In this document: in pieces, positions 55,396 through 62,936 of the stretch
How positions within the stretch are numbered: position 1 is the first letter of the stretch
Layout of the letters: each line of letters starts with the position of its first letter
The notes under the pieces: generated by a model
Databases searched by the model: none
The model's input: only the letters and a program-made list of their open reading frames with translations
Told to the model about the DNA's origin: nothing
Program-made: the position numbers and the translations under genes
DNA from: a virus
Reading direction: 5' to 3' (one strand)
IMG/VR virus record: IMGVR_UViG_3300029258_001506
Span: 1 to 64,000 of that record
Length of the DNA: 64,000 bases

Positions 55396-55640
55396 TGGGG
55401 TGGGCCGGCAAGCACGGAGGCCCGGCGAACTTTCGCTGCTCGAGCTGCTCGAGGAGTCGAGCGCGCTGGCCGCGGGGTGCACACTCGCACGTCGAGCTAA
55501 CCGGCCGGTCGCGCGCACTGCCGAGGAAGCAGCACCCGGGGTCGAGCGACCGACTCAGGGAGTACCGTTGCAACGACTGCGGACACATCGGCTGGTCGAG
55601 GCACGTTGACCTCGAGGTGAAGGAGAAGCACGGACGATGA
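55395..55640 (+). CDS. Small zinc-ribbon protein
   Basis: 81 residues from ATG 55395. 'FRCSSCSRSRARWPRGAH' and 'YRCNDCGHIGWSRH' form a split zinc ribbon. Basic. Overlaps the next gene by ATGA. Confidence 0.62.
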   Translation: MGWAGKHGGPANFRCSSCSRSRARWPRGAHSHVELTGRSRALPRKQHPGSSDRLREYRCNDCGHIGWSRHVDLEVKEKHGR

Positions 55641-55837
55641 ACGACGACACGAACACTCTCAGCTCGAGGCGCGCGGTTGTCGGTGGTGAGTACTGCGAGT
55701 GCAAGCACTGCGGATTCGTCGGCAACGCTCACGGTATGCCGACGGCGAGCGGTAACCGGCTGCCGTGGTGTCCGTGGTGCGGGAGCAGCTCCGGGCTCAC
55801 GGTGTACCCGGAGGAGAACGATCGAAAGGAGAGGTGA
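55637..55837 (+). CDS. Small zinc-ribbon protein
   Basis: 66 residues. 'YCECKHCGFVGNAHGMPTAS' and 'WCPWCGSSSGL' give a clear four-Cys ribbon. Unknown partner. Confidence 0.66.
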   Translation: MNDDTNTLSSRRAVVGGEYCECKHCGFVGNAHGMPTASGNRLPWCPWCGSSSGLTVYPEENDRKER

Positions 55838-55843
55838 GGGGCG

Positions 55844-56092
55844 ATGCTGGACGACAAAGTGATCACGATCAGGACGAACGGACTCGAAGCTCAGGACGTG
55901 CTCGAGAAGCTCGGCGGCATCGGCCGCGACAAGCCAGTGCGCGCGATCTCGATCGGGACCGACTTGTTCGCCAAGGAGACCGCGGTCCAGAAGTGGCTCG
56001 ATCAGGTGTTCGTCAAGGGGCACGCCGACGACGGCGACCTCGAGAAACTGCAACGGATAGTCGACAGCGACGACGGAGGGGCGGATGTGTGA
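55844..56092 (+). CDS. Small hypothetical protein
   Basis: 82 residues. Beta-alpha mixture: 'KVITIRTNGLEAQDVLEKLG', 'RAISIGTDLFAKETAVQKWL'. Overlaps the tiny gene at 56085. Unknown. Confidence 0.6.
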   Translation: MLDDKVITIRTNGLEAQDVLEKLGGIGRDKPVRAISIGTDLFAKETAVQKWLDQVFVKGHADDGDLEKLQRIVDSDDGGADV

Positions 56093-56231
56093 ACCAATGA
56101 TCGAGCCGGAGGTCACCGAGGCCGGCGAGCGAGTGTGCCGCGAGTGGTTCAAGGAACACCGCAAGGGAGAGATCAGGCCGAGCGACTACGACGAGCAAAT
56201 AGACGCGGTCGAGATCGGAGGGCGACGATGA
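56085..56231 (+). CDS. Very small protein (48 residues)
   Basis: 48 residues from ATG 56085 to TGA 56229-56231, overlapping both neighbours by 8 and 4 bp. Sequence 'MCEPMIEPEVTEAGERVCRE' then WFKEHRKGEIRPSDYDEQID and AVEIGGRR. Codon usage and tight translational coupling support it. It is below common length cut-offs and easily missed. Function unknown. Confidence 0.55.
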   Translation: MCEPMIEPEVTEAGERVCREWFKEHRKGEIRPSDYDEQIDAVEIGGRR

Positions 56232-56593
56232 TCGGTGACGAGCTAGAGTTCGAGGCCGAGGGAGGCGGGCCGCTCCGCGTCCGTGTCGAGCGCGACGGTG
56301 TGCGGTACGAGATACGGGTCGCCGTTGTGGTGATGGCCGTCACCGACGACGGAGTGTCCGAGGACGGCAAGGCGCGGTTCGATGTACAGGCGAACCTGGC
56401 GATCGACACGCGACGGCTCAGATACCCGGCCTGGATACCGTGCGACAACTGCGAGGAGTACTGGTGTACCATTCACGAGAAGCACGCGTTCGAGTGCGAC
56501 TGTCCGCCGATCGAGGAGTGGACGGTCGACCCATACAACGAAGGCGGAACCCATCACGGACTCGAACTTGAGCCGTTGCGGTTAACAGGATGA
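56228..56593 (+). CDS. Hypothetical protein with Cys/His site
   Basis: 121 residues from ATG 56228. Beta-rich N-terminus 'GPLRVRVERDGVRYEIRVAV', then 'WIPCDNCEEYWCTIHEKHAF' and 'ECDCPPIEEW', a probable zinc site. Unknown. Confidence 0.62.
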   Translation: MIGDELEFEAEGGGPLRVRVERDGVRYEIRVAVVVMAVTDDGVSEDGKARFDVQANLAIDTRRLRYPAWIPCDNCEEYWCTIHEKHAFECDCPPIEEWTVDPYNEGGTHHGLELEPLRLTG

Positions 56594-56823
56594 GATCAAT
56601 GCAAGACTACATCAACAAGCTGACGCTTCGATTGCAGCCGGGATTGGTCTTTGGCCCGAACAACAGCGAGACAGCGTGTTTGGACCGTGGACGGTCGCCA
56701 GGCGAATGGATGCTGAAACATGCCGGTCGTGTGCGTTGGGGCAACTCGACCGAAATTCAACAGGACATCGATCACTTTGAGACGTTCGGGAGTCTCCCCG
56801 AGCGGCGCACGGGAGGATTCTAG
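56590..56823 (+). CDS. Small protein, lower-GC block
   Basis: 77 residues (ATG 56590; ATG 56599 also in frame). 'YINKLTLRLQPGLVFGPNNS', ending 'LPERRTGGF'. Base composition from here to about 58440 is visibly less GC-rich than the rest. Unknown. Confidence 0.58.
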   Translation: MRSMQDYINKLTLRLQPGLVFGPNNSETACLDRGRSPGEWMLKHAGRVRWGNSTEIQQDIDHFETFGSLPERRTGGF

Positions 56824-56825
56824 CC

Positions 56826-57224
56826 ATGGATAAGCGGTTTTCAGAAATGACCTTTCCTGAACAACTGTCTGCGTATGAATCGGCTTTGGCAGAGGTGTCA
56901 CGGCTGAAGGCGCAGCTAGGAGAATACAGCTCTCAGCCAATCGCTGACCCACCGGAGGCCACAGGTAAGTACGTGGATGTCATGGGTGAGATGACCATAG
57001 CTTTCACGGCAAAGCTTCCGGTGGAGCTTTGCCACGAGCCGATAGCGTGCGACGACCCCGCAGTTGAGGCTGCGCTACAGGCCGTTTCGGGGCATATCTG
57101 CACCTATATTTGGGGCGAGGACAGGAAGCCCGCCGTTGTCTATTGCGACGTTGGCGACCAGAATGTCGAGATCGAAAGCGACGACAGAAAGTGCTTGGAA
57201 AAGATTCAAGGGAAGCGGGTCTAG
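56826..57224 (+). CDS. Hypothetical protein, lower-GC block
   Basis: 132 residues, GGGAGGATTCTAGCC before ATG. N-terminal coil 'LSAYESALAEVSRLKAQLGE', then 'GEMTIAFTAKLPVELCHEPI' and beta C-terminus 'KPAVVYCDVGDQNVEIESDD'. No family recognised. Confidence 0.62.
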   Translation: MDKRFSEMTFPEQLSAYESALAEVSRLKAQLGEYSSQPIADPPEATGKYVDVMGEMTIAFTAKLPVELCHEPIACDDPAVEAALQAVSGHICTYIWGEDRKPAVVYCDVGDQNVEIESDDRKCLEKIQGKRV

Positions 57225-57260
57225 GAAAGTGACCGGTGCGTTTAACAAGGAGAGATCAAA

Positions 57261-57425
57261 GTGAGCGTTTCGGTGTCAATCGTTTGCGACATATGCGGAA
57301 AAAGTGAGTCGTGCGGTGCGGGAGTTGAGCGGGCCAAAGTTCATGCTGTTCGATCACGACTAAAGCTGATTGGCTGGATCCATCGCGGAAGCTGTGACCT
57401 ATGCCCACAGTGTAAGGACAGGTGA
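57261..57425 (+). CDS. Small zinc-ribbon protein (54 residues)
   Basis: GTG 57261 with AAGGAGAG upstream to TGA 57423-57425. 'IVCDICGKSESCGAGVERAK' and 'GSCDLCPQCKDR' make a clear four-Cys ribbon. Its stop overlaps the methyltransferase ATG, so they are translationally coupled. Short enough to be overlooked. Confidence 0.65.
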   Translation: MSVSVSIVCDICGKSESCGAGVERAKVHAVRSRLKLIGWIHRGSCDLCPQCKDR

Positions 57426-58348
57426 TGCGTGAGCTGGCACTTTTTGCAGGGGCAGGAGGCGGCTTGCTGGCCTCACGCTTGCTTGGATGGCGCACCGTAT
57501 GTGCTGTCGAAATTGATTCCTACTGTCAGCAACGGCTGCTTGACAGACAGCGGGATGGGTGTTTGCCGCGATTCCCAGTGTGGGACGACGTTTGCACATT
57601 CGACGGGCGCCCCTGGCGCGGACACATTGATGTCATCAGCGGAGGATTTCCATGCCAGGACATCAGTGCAGCGGGTCAAGGTGCAGGAATTACCGGATCA
57701 CGTTCTGGCCTTATCTTTGAAATGCTCAGAATTGTTGATGAAGCTCGGCCTACGTTTGTGTTCGCGGAAAACAGTCCGCAGCTTCGTACCAAGGGGCTGG
57801 CCACAATCATCGAGAGATTTATCCGCATGGGGTATGTGGGACGAGTCGGGGTATTGGGAGCTGGGGACATCGGTGCAAACCACGAGCGAAAGCGAATGTG
57901 GATCGTTGCCGTCTCCAAGAGCCTCAGATGCGGACAGGGGAGGGAGGGGCGACTTGCTACAGGCACTCAGAGGCAACAGCAACTCCCATTTCTCGGTGAA
58001 GGTGCCGACGCCAAGAGCAAACAAGTGGGGGCTGTCCTCCAGATCGGGCAATGGTTTGGCTGCAGTACTGAACAAATTACCGACACCGAAAGTGTGCGAA
58101 GGGGCCGATTGTCCTGCAGAGAGGAGGAGAAACACCCCCAATCTCGGAACAACGATCAACATGCGGACAGGATCGAGATTACTGACTGGTGGTGTCTACC
58201 CCGCTTTGCGGGAGTGGATGATGGGATGGCCGATAGGATGGACCGCGTCAAGGCCACTGGCAACGGACAGGTTCCAGGAGTGGCTGCGCTCGTTTGGAGC
58301 GTGCTCACAAGTGATCTCACGGCTGTTAACCCGGACGCAACCGTTTAA
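57425..58348 (+). CDS. C5-cytosine DNA methyltransferase
   Basis: 307 residues from ATG 57425. Motif I 'LALFAGAGGGLLASRLLGWR', motif IV 'GGFPCQDIS' (catalytic C77), motif VI 'FAENSPQL' (E115), motif VIII 'NHERKRMWIVA', motif IX-X 'GVDDGMADRMDRVKATGNGQ'. All catalytic elements are present. Orphan phage MTase, likely against host restriction. The same DNA also encodes a long second frame with phage-family hallmarks (57630-58406). Confidence 0.88.
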   Translation: MRELALFAGAGGGLLASRLLGWRTVCAVEIDSYCQQRLLDRQRDGCLPRFPVWDDVCTFDGRPWRGHIDVISGGFPCQDISAAGQGAGITGSRSGLIFEMLRIVDEARPTFVFAENSPQLRTKGLATIIERFIRMGYVGRVGVLGAGDIGANHERKRMWIVAVSKSLRCGQGREGRLATGTQRQQQLPFLGEGADAKSKQVGAVLQIGQWFGCSTEQITDTESVRRGRLSCREEEKHPQSRNNDQHADRIEITDWWCLPRFAGVDDGMADRMDRVKATGNGQVPGVAALVWSVLTSDLTAVNPDATV

Positions 58349-58406
58349 CAGCCGTGAGACGGTTAACACTGACATCAACAACGACGGCAACTTAGAGGAA
58401 GGTTGA
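57630..58406 (+). CDS. Second reading frame overlapping the C5 MTase
   Basis: 258 residues from ATG 57630, +1 relative to the MTase; the frame is open from 57429. It contains 'MSSAEDFHARTS', 'RDLSAWGMWDESGYWELGTS', 'GSLPSPRASDADRGGRGDLL', 'VPTPRANKWG' and 'WMMGWPIGWTASRPLATDRF', motifs I recognise from phage proteins annotated as MTase-associated. No ribosome site is visible. Either an overprinted protein, or conserved out-of-frame translation mistaken for genes elsewhere. Confidence 0.4.
   Translation: MSSAEDFHARTSVQRVKVQELPDHVLALSLKCSELLMKLGLRLCSRKTVRSFVPRGWPQSSRDLSAWGMWDESGYWELGTSVQTTSESECGSLPSPRASDADRGGRGDLLQALRGNSNSHFSVKVPTPRANKWGLSSRSGNGLAAVLNKLPTPKVCEGADCPAERRRNTPNLGTTINMRTGSRLLTGGVYPALREWMMGWPIGWTASRPLATDRFQEWLRSFGACSQVISRLLTRTQPFNSRETVNTDINNDGNLEEG
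58316..58358 (+). terminator. 14-bp stem hairpin after C5 MTase
   Basis: CTCACGGCTGTTAA (58316-58329) and TTAACAGCCGTGAG (58345-58358) are a perfect 14-bp inverted repeat with 15-nt loop, spanning the MTase stop (58346-58348). No U-tract follows, so it may be Rho-dependent, a processing site or an mRNA stabiliser. Confidence 0.45.
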
Positions 58407-58442
58407 GAGATGGGTTGCGACCATGATTTTGGGAAGGAGAAC

Positions 58443-58778
58443 ATGATGCGAGAACGAACGAGCGGAAAAGAGTTAGCGAAGGCGATCGGCCTGGCGTTGC
58501 TGCCGTGGGTCGTGCTGCTCGCGGTGGCACTCGACAGCGGCTGCGTCGACGACGGGTGCAAGTCCGGGTCGACGAGGTGTCGGAACAACCGCGTCGAACA
58601 GTGCGATTACGAGGACAACGACGGCGACGCCACCGACGGCGATTGGGGGATGGTCATCAACTGCGACGAGTACGGCTGGATCTGTTGCGACGGGTTTCCG
58701 TACGGCGGCGAGGACGAGCACAACTGCGTCCCGGCGCCGACCTGCGAGGCGTGGTACGCCGACGGGGGGCTGTCATGA
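58443..58778 (+). CDS. Cys-rich exported protein, lipoprotein-like
   Basis: 111 residues from ATG 58443 (GAAGGAGAAC upstream; ATG 58410 also in frame). Hydrophobic segment 'AIGLALLPWVVLLAVALDSG' then 'CVDDGCKSGSTRCRNNRVEQ', and many Cys to the end ('GWICCDGFPYGG'). The Cys after the hydrophobic run could be lipidated although the lipobox is poor. Resembles Myxococcota-type 'C.NN.VE.C' lipoproteins. Second host-surface-style gene in the window. Confidence 0.68.
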   Translation: MMRERTSGKELAKAIGLALLPWVVLLAVALDSGCVDDGCKSGSTRCRNNRVEQCDYEDNDGDATDGDWGMVINCDEYGWICCDGFPYGGEDEHNCVPAPTCEAWYADGGLS

Positions 58779-59020
58779 TCGCGCCGCTCCTCGCTCCGAT
58801 CGTTCACTGGTTCATGCGGCTGGTCGGGAAAGAGGTCGAGAAGAAGCTCGACAAGCCGAAGAAGAAAAAGAAGAAGCCCGCCGACCCGGTACCGAAGCGC
58901 AGGCACAAGACGATCGACGAAGTGTCCGCCGAGTCGCGTGAGCGGATGAAGAACGTCAAGCGCGACGTCGGTCCACCGGTGGCGCTCGACAACAACCCGT
59001 ACGACGAGGGAGGCGAGTAG
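58775..59020 (+). CDS. Small basic amphipathic protein
   Basis: 81 residues from ATG 58775 (ATGA overlap). N-terminal amphipathic/hydrophobic helix 'IAPLLAPIVHWFMRLVGKEV', then a Lys-rich stretch and 'DEVSAESRERMKNVKRD'. May associate with membrane or DNA. Unknown. Confidence 0.58.
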   Translation: MIAPLLAPIVHWFMRLVGKEVEKKLDKPKKKKKKPADPVPKRRHKTIDEVSAESRERMKNVKRDVGPPVALDNNPYDEGGE

Positions 59021-59021
59021 C

Positions 59022-59633
59022 ATGTTCAAGGCGAGACCATCTGACGTCCGCGCGCTGGTGCGGCACCTCGAGAAGAAGCACGACGCGAAGGTCGTCACCA
59101 AGAATGACACCGCGGAGATCAAGGCGGTCGCCGACGACCTCCGCCTCTTGGGGATCAAGAATCCGGCCTGGTTCCTCGACAACTTCTCGTTCACTCTCGG
59201 CCGGTACGTTGTGCTCTCGTTCGAACCTGGCGAGACGGGCAAGGGAGCGATCCCGCTGTACGTCCAGATCGCGGTCATCTGTCACGAGTTCCATCACATC
59301 CGGCAGTATCACACCGATTCCGACTTCATACTGCTGTACGTCGGCAGCTCGGCGAAGCGGGCCCGGTACGAGGCGCGAGCCGACCACGTCTACATGGAAA
59401 TGTACTACTGGCAGCGAGAGCGGCTCGTGAGTCCGACCGCGCTGGCGGCGAAGCTCCCGGCCTATAAGGTCACCAAGGGCGACACCAAGTACTTCGTCAA
59501 GCACCTTCGGATCTGCGCGGCGGTGGTCAGGCAGGGAGAGGTCAGGCACAACCTGATCAGCCGACAGGCGCAGGACTTCTTGAAGCGTCGCGCTCGGCGG
59601 CGGTCTCGGCGGCGCACGCTCAAAGCGGCCTAG
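59022..59633 (+). CDS. HExxH zinc metallopeptidase-like protein
   Basis: 203 residues. 'IAVICHEFHHIRQYHTDSDF' holds H88-E89-x-x-H92, followed by 'ARYEARADHVYMEMYYWQRE' where Glu/Asp could be the third ligand. Basic Arg-rich C-terminus. Similar small peptidases occur near terminase genes in phages. Role (prohead, host factor) unknown. Confidence 0.72.
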   Translation: MFKARPSDVRALVRHLEKKHDAKVVTKNDTAEIKAVADDLRLLGIKNPAWFLDNFSFTLGRYVVLSFEPGETGKGAIPLYVQIAVICHEFHHIRQYHTDSDFILLYVGSSAKRARYEARADHVYMEMYYWQRERLVSPTALAAKLPAYKVTKGDTKYFVKHLRICAAVVRQGEVRHNLISRQAQDFLKRRARRRSRRRTLKAA

Positions 59634-59635
59634 CG

Positions 59636-60394
59636 ATGGCGACGGCGAAGAAGAAGGTCGGCAAGCGGACCGCGGCGACGGTGAAGCGCGGACGAGGCAA
59701 GAACGCCAAGCCGGTCGAGCAGGAAGTCGACCTCACCATCGCCGACGGGATCGCGGTACACTGTGCGTGCGACTCCGTCGTCGACGTGACCCAGCTCGTA
59801 CCGCACCCGCGCAACCCGAACAAACACCCGGAGAAGCAGATCCTGCTCCTGGCGAAGCTGATCTTGAACCAGGGCTGGCGTGCGCCGATCACGGTGTCGA
59901 GGCGGTCCGGGTTCGTGATCCGCGGGCACGGCCGGCTCGAGGCTGCGATCAAGCTCGGCGTCGCCGAGGTGCCGGTCGATTACCAGGACTATCCGGACGA
60001 GGCGAGCGAGTGGGCCGACCTGATCGCTGACAACCGGATCGCCGAGCTGTCGAACGTCGACTTCGGCACGCTCAAGGATCTAGTCGTCGAACTGGACACC
60101 GGCGCGTTCGATATGGACCTCACCGGGTTCGACGCGGACGCTCGGGAGGATCTGCTGACCTACGTCCCGACGGGGAGCGGCAAGGACGGCGACGACGACG
60201 GGCCCGGCGACCCGGATAAGTGGTCCGACTTCGACAAGGACAACGACGGGATGGCTGGGCTCGAGGAAGTCGACATCGTGATCGTCGTGCCGAAGAAGCA
60301 CGTCGAGGCCGTGCGCGCCTGGCTGGCCGACGGAGAGCAGGACACCGGGCCCGGTATGGGTAAGGGTGTGATGAAGCGATGCGGATTGCTCTAG
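59636..60394 (+). CDS. ParB/Srx-like nuclease-domain protein
   Basis: 252 residues. 'QLVPHPRNPNKHPEKQILLL', 'NQGWRAPITVSRRSGFVIRG' and 'GHGRLEAAIKLGVAEVPVDY' match the ParB N-terminal domain common next to terminases. Overlaps the terminase start by 16 bp. May act in DNA modification, packaging or partition; uncertain. Confidence 0.8.
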   Translation: MATAKKKVGKRTAATVKRGRGKNAKPVEQEVDLTIADGIAVHCACDSVVDVTQLVPHPRNPNKHPEKQILLLAKLILNQGWRAPITVSRRSGFVIRGHGRLEAAIKLGVAEVPVDYQDYPDEASEWADLIADNRIAELSNVDFGTLKDLVVELDTGAFDMDLTGFDADAREDLLTYVPTGSGKDGDDDGPGDPDKWSDFDKDNDGMAGLEEVDIVIVVPKKHVEAVRAWLADGEQDTGPGMGKGVMKRCGLL

Positions 60395-62118
60395 TCGACA
60401 GCCAGCGCAAAGCGAGCCCAGCTCCGACACGACCGCGCGAAAGTGAACGCCAAGTGATGCAGGCCGCGGTCGCAGTCGGGGCGCTTCACGAGCGGTATAG
60501 GCCGCCTGTAGGCTACCTCGAGAAGTGCGACCCTGACAACGCGATCTCTCCGGCCAGTTCGCTCGAGGCGGCGGCACGCACCGCGGCGCTCGACAAGCTC
60601 CGGATCCAGCAGGCGCGCGAGTCCTTCCAGCACTTCGTCGAGTACGCGATCACCGACGACCAGATCGGTGAGCCGCTGGTTGTGCAGTGGTATCAGGACG
60701 AGTGGTCGGCGGCGATGGACAACGAGAAGCGTCTGCTCGTCATCGCTCCGCGGTACCACGGCAAGACATCGATCATCGTGGCGCGCGCCGTCTGGGAGCT
60801 GGGGCGAAACCCGAACCTCCGGATCAAGATCGTCTGCTCGTCGGACGGTAAGGCGATGGACCGGCTGTTCGAGGTCAAGCAGCTGATCGAGGACAACGAC
60901 CGAGTCCGGAAGGTGTTCCCGAATCTGGTTCCCGCGGACGAGGGGAGCTGGACGAAGCACAAGCTGATCGTCAGGCGTACGGCGCTATCTCGAGACGCCA
61001 GCATCGAGGCGCTCGGCATCACCTCGACGGCCACCGGCGGCCGGGCCGACCTGCTGATCGCCGACGACGTCGTCGACCGGCGGAACGCGCTCACGATGCC
61101 GGCGCTCCGCGAGCAGATCAAGCAGGCTTGGAAATCTGACTGGACCCAGCTCCTCGATCCCGAGTCTCGGATCTGGTACATCTGCACGCTCTGGCACAAG
61201 GACGACCTGTCGCACGAGCTGATCGAGAACGAGGCGTACGCGGTGGTCTCCTACTCCGTCGACGAGAACTTCGGTTCGCTCTGGCCGGCGAAGTGGTCCG
61301 AGGCCGCGCTGCGCGAGCGCTTCGTCGAGATCCAATCCATCGAGTTCAACCGCGCTTTCCGGAACATCGCGCAGGACGAGTCGATCACTCCGGTCAAGCA
61401 ACACTGGTTGCAGTTCAAGCCGGTGTCTGAGTTCCCGCCGATCGAGCAGCTGCACTTCCTCACCAGCTACGACACCGCGAAGGGGCTCAAGGAGTCGAAC
61501 GACTTCACGGCCGAGGTCGTGATCGCGGTGCACCGGGAGAGCAAATCTATCTACGTCGTCGACGCGTCGCACGACCGACAGACGCTGGCGCAGCAGGCGA
61601 GCTGGGTATTCAACTCGTACACCAGATACAACCCGTTCAAGATCCGGATCGAGGACGTCGGTCTCGCTGGCTTGTACTCCTGGGTCGTCGAGCAGTACCC
61701 GGACCTCGAGGGGATCACCGATCCGGTCGTGCCCGGGTCGAACAAGTACCAGCGACTCGTCGACGTGACGCCGTACCTCGAGCGGGGCCAGGTCGTGTTC
61801 GCCTCTCACCTCAACCCTCACGGCTCGGACTACATACCCGGCCGGGGGAACCTGATCGGAGAGCTGACCGACTTCCCGATCGGCAAGCACGACGACATGG
61901 TCGACGCGTTCAGTCAGGCGCTCGACGGCGCGCGGAGATACCTGCTTGACCGCTGGGCCGAAGCGGGAGAAGATAAGAACCAGATCAAGGTCGAGGCGAT
62001 ACGTAGCAAGGGGCCGAAGATTTACGAGGAGTCGCCGGACGAGGACACCGAGGGACAGGGCCCGGTCTACTACACGTCGGGCGGCCGACCGCGACGAAGG
62101 CCGCCGTCAACGAAATAG
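60379..62118 (+). CDS. terL: Terminase large subunit
   Basis: 579 residues. ATPase: Walker A 'VIAPRYHGKTSIIVARAVWE' (about 121-140), Walker B 'DLLIADDVVDRR', coupling 'WYICTLWHKDDL'. RNase-H-like nuclease: 'FLTSYDTAKGLKESNDFTAE', 'IRIEDVGLAGLYSW' and 'IGKHDDMVDAFSQALDGA'. Packages DNA into proheads. Followed by surface proteins and portal. Confidence 0.95.
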   Translation: MRIALVDSQRKASPAPTRPRESERQVMQAAVAVGALHERYRPPVGYLEKCDPDNAISPASSLEAAARTAALDKLRIQQARESFQHFVEYAITDDQIGEPLVVQWYQDEWSAAMDNEKRLLVIAPRYHGKTSIIVARAVWELGRNPNLRIKIVCSSDGKAMDRLFEVKQLIEDNDRVRKVFPNLVPADEGSWTKHKLIVRRTALSRDASIEALGITSTATGGRADLLIADDVVDRRNALTMPALREQIKQAWKSDWTQLLDPESRIWYICTLWHKDDLSHELIENEAYAVVSYSVDENFGSLWPAKWSEAALRERFVEIQSIEFNRAFRNIAQDESITPVKQHWLQFKPVSEFPPIEQLHFLTSYDTAKGLKESNDFTAEVVIAVHRESKSIYVVDASHDRQTLAQQASWVFNSYTRYNPFKIRIEDVGLAGLYSWVVEQYPDLEGITDPVVPGSNKYQRLVDVTPYLERGQVVFASHLNPHGSDYIPGRGNLIGELTDFPIGKHDDMVDAFSQALDGARRYLLDRWAEAGEDKNQIKVEAIRSKGPKIYEESPDEDTEGQGPVYYTSGGRPRRRPPSTK

Positions 62119-62127
62119 GGAGGAACG

Positions 62128-62922
62128 ATGTTCACCAACTTGACCGTAGACTGGCCGAGGGACGGTGCAGGTGACATCGCGGTCGGCGACAGCTACGCTT
62201 CGTCGAACCGCGACGCCGACACCGCACTCAACAACACGACAACGGCTGTCGGCCAGTCGTTCACGGGCAACGGACAGCAGCTCGACGCGGTCCAGTTCGT
62301 GCTCTCGAAGTCGAACAGTCCGACGGGGAACGCAGTAGCGAAAATCTACGCGCACACCGGGTCGTTCGGCACCACCGGAAAGCCTACCGGCGACGCGCTG
62401 GCGACCTCGAAGGCGGTCGACGTGTCGACCCTCACGGGGACGCCGACGCTGACGACGTTCTCCTTCCCATCGGACGAGGTGATCACGCTCGCCAACGGGA
62501 CGAGGTACTTCGCGGTGATCGAGTACTCCGACGGCGATGCGTCGAACACGGTGGACGTCGGACACGACGCCTCGAGCCCGTCGCACGGCGGGAACCTGGC
62601 AACGTACGCGGCGGCGGCCTGGTCGGCGGACGCGACGAAGGACGGCTGCTTCGTCATCGCCTCCGCGGGAGTTCCGCTCGACGTCTCCGGCCTGGACCGG
62701 CTGACCTTCGACGTCGACATCAACGGCAACACGATCACCGGCCAGCTTCAAGGGTGTTACTCGACGAGCGACGGCACGACCTGGACCGACATCAACTCCG
62801 TCGGCGCCGACGCCGGCGGGGACATCTCCGCACACTACGCACGAGTTCGGATCCGACTGACCGCGTTCACGGCCGGGACCGGCGGCGAGCCGCGCTGCGA
62901 GGTCAACGGGAATCGCATCTAG
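62128..62922 (+). CDS. Virion surface protein, beta-sandwich type
   Basis: 264 residues. N-terminal about 150 residues are a beta domain ('VAKIYAHTGSFGTTGKPTGD', 'ITLANGTRYFAVIEYSDGDA') like carbohydrate-binding or choice-anchor modules. The C-terminal 90 ('LDRLTFDVDINGNTITGQLQ', 'HYARVRIRLTAFTAGTGGEP') are homologous to the whole next gene. Likely head decoration or fibre protein. Confidence 0.68.
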   Translation: MFTNLTVDWPRDGAGDIAVGDSYASSNRDADTALNNTTTAVGQSFTGNGQQLDAVQFVLSKSNSPTGNAVAKIYAHTGSFGTTGKPTGDALATSKAVDVSTLTGTPTLTTFSFPSDEVITLANGTRYFAVIEYSDGDASNTVDVGHDASSPSHGGNLATYAAAAWSADATKDGCFVIASAGVPLDVSGLDRLTFDVDINGNTITGQLQGCYSTSDGTTWTDINSVGADAGGDISAHYARVRIRLTAFTAGTGGEPRCEVNGNRI

Positions 62923-62936
62923 CAGGGGAGAGCAGG

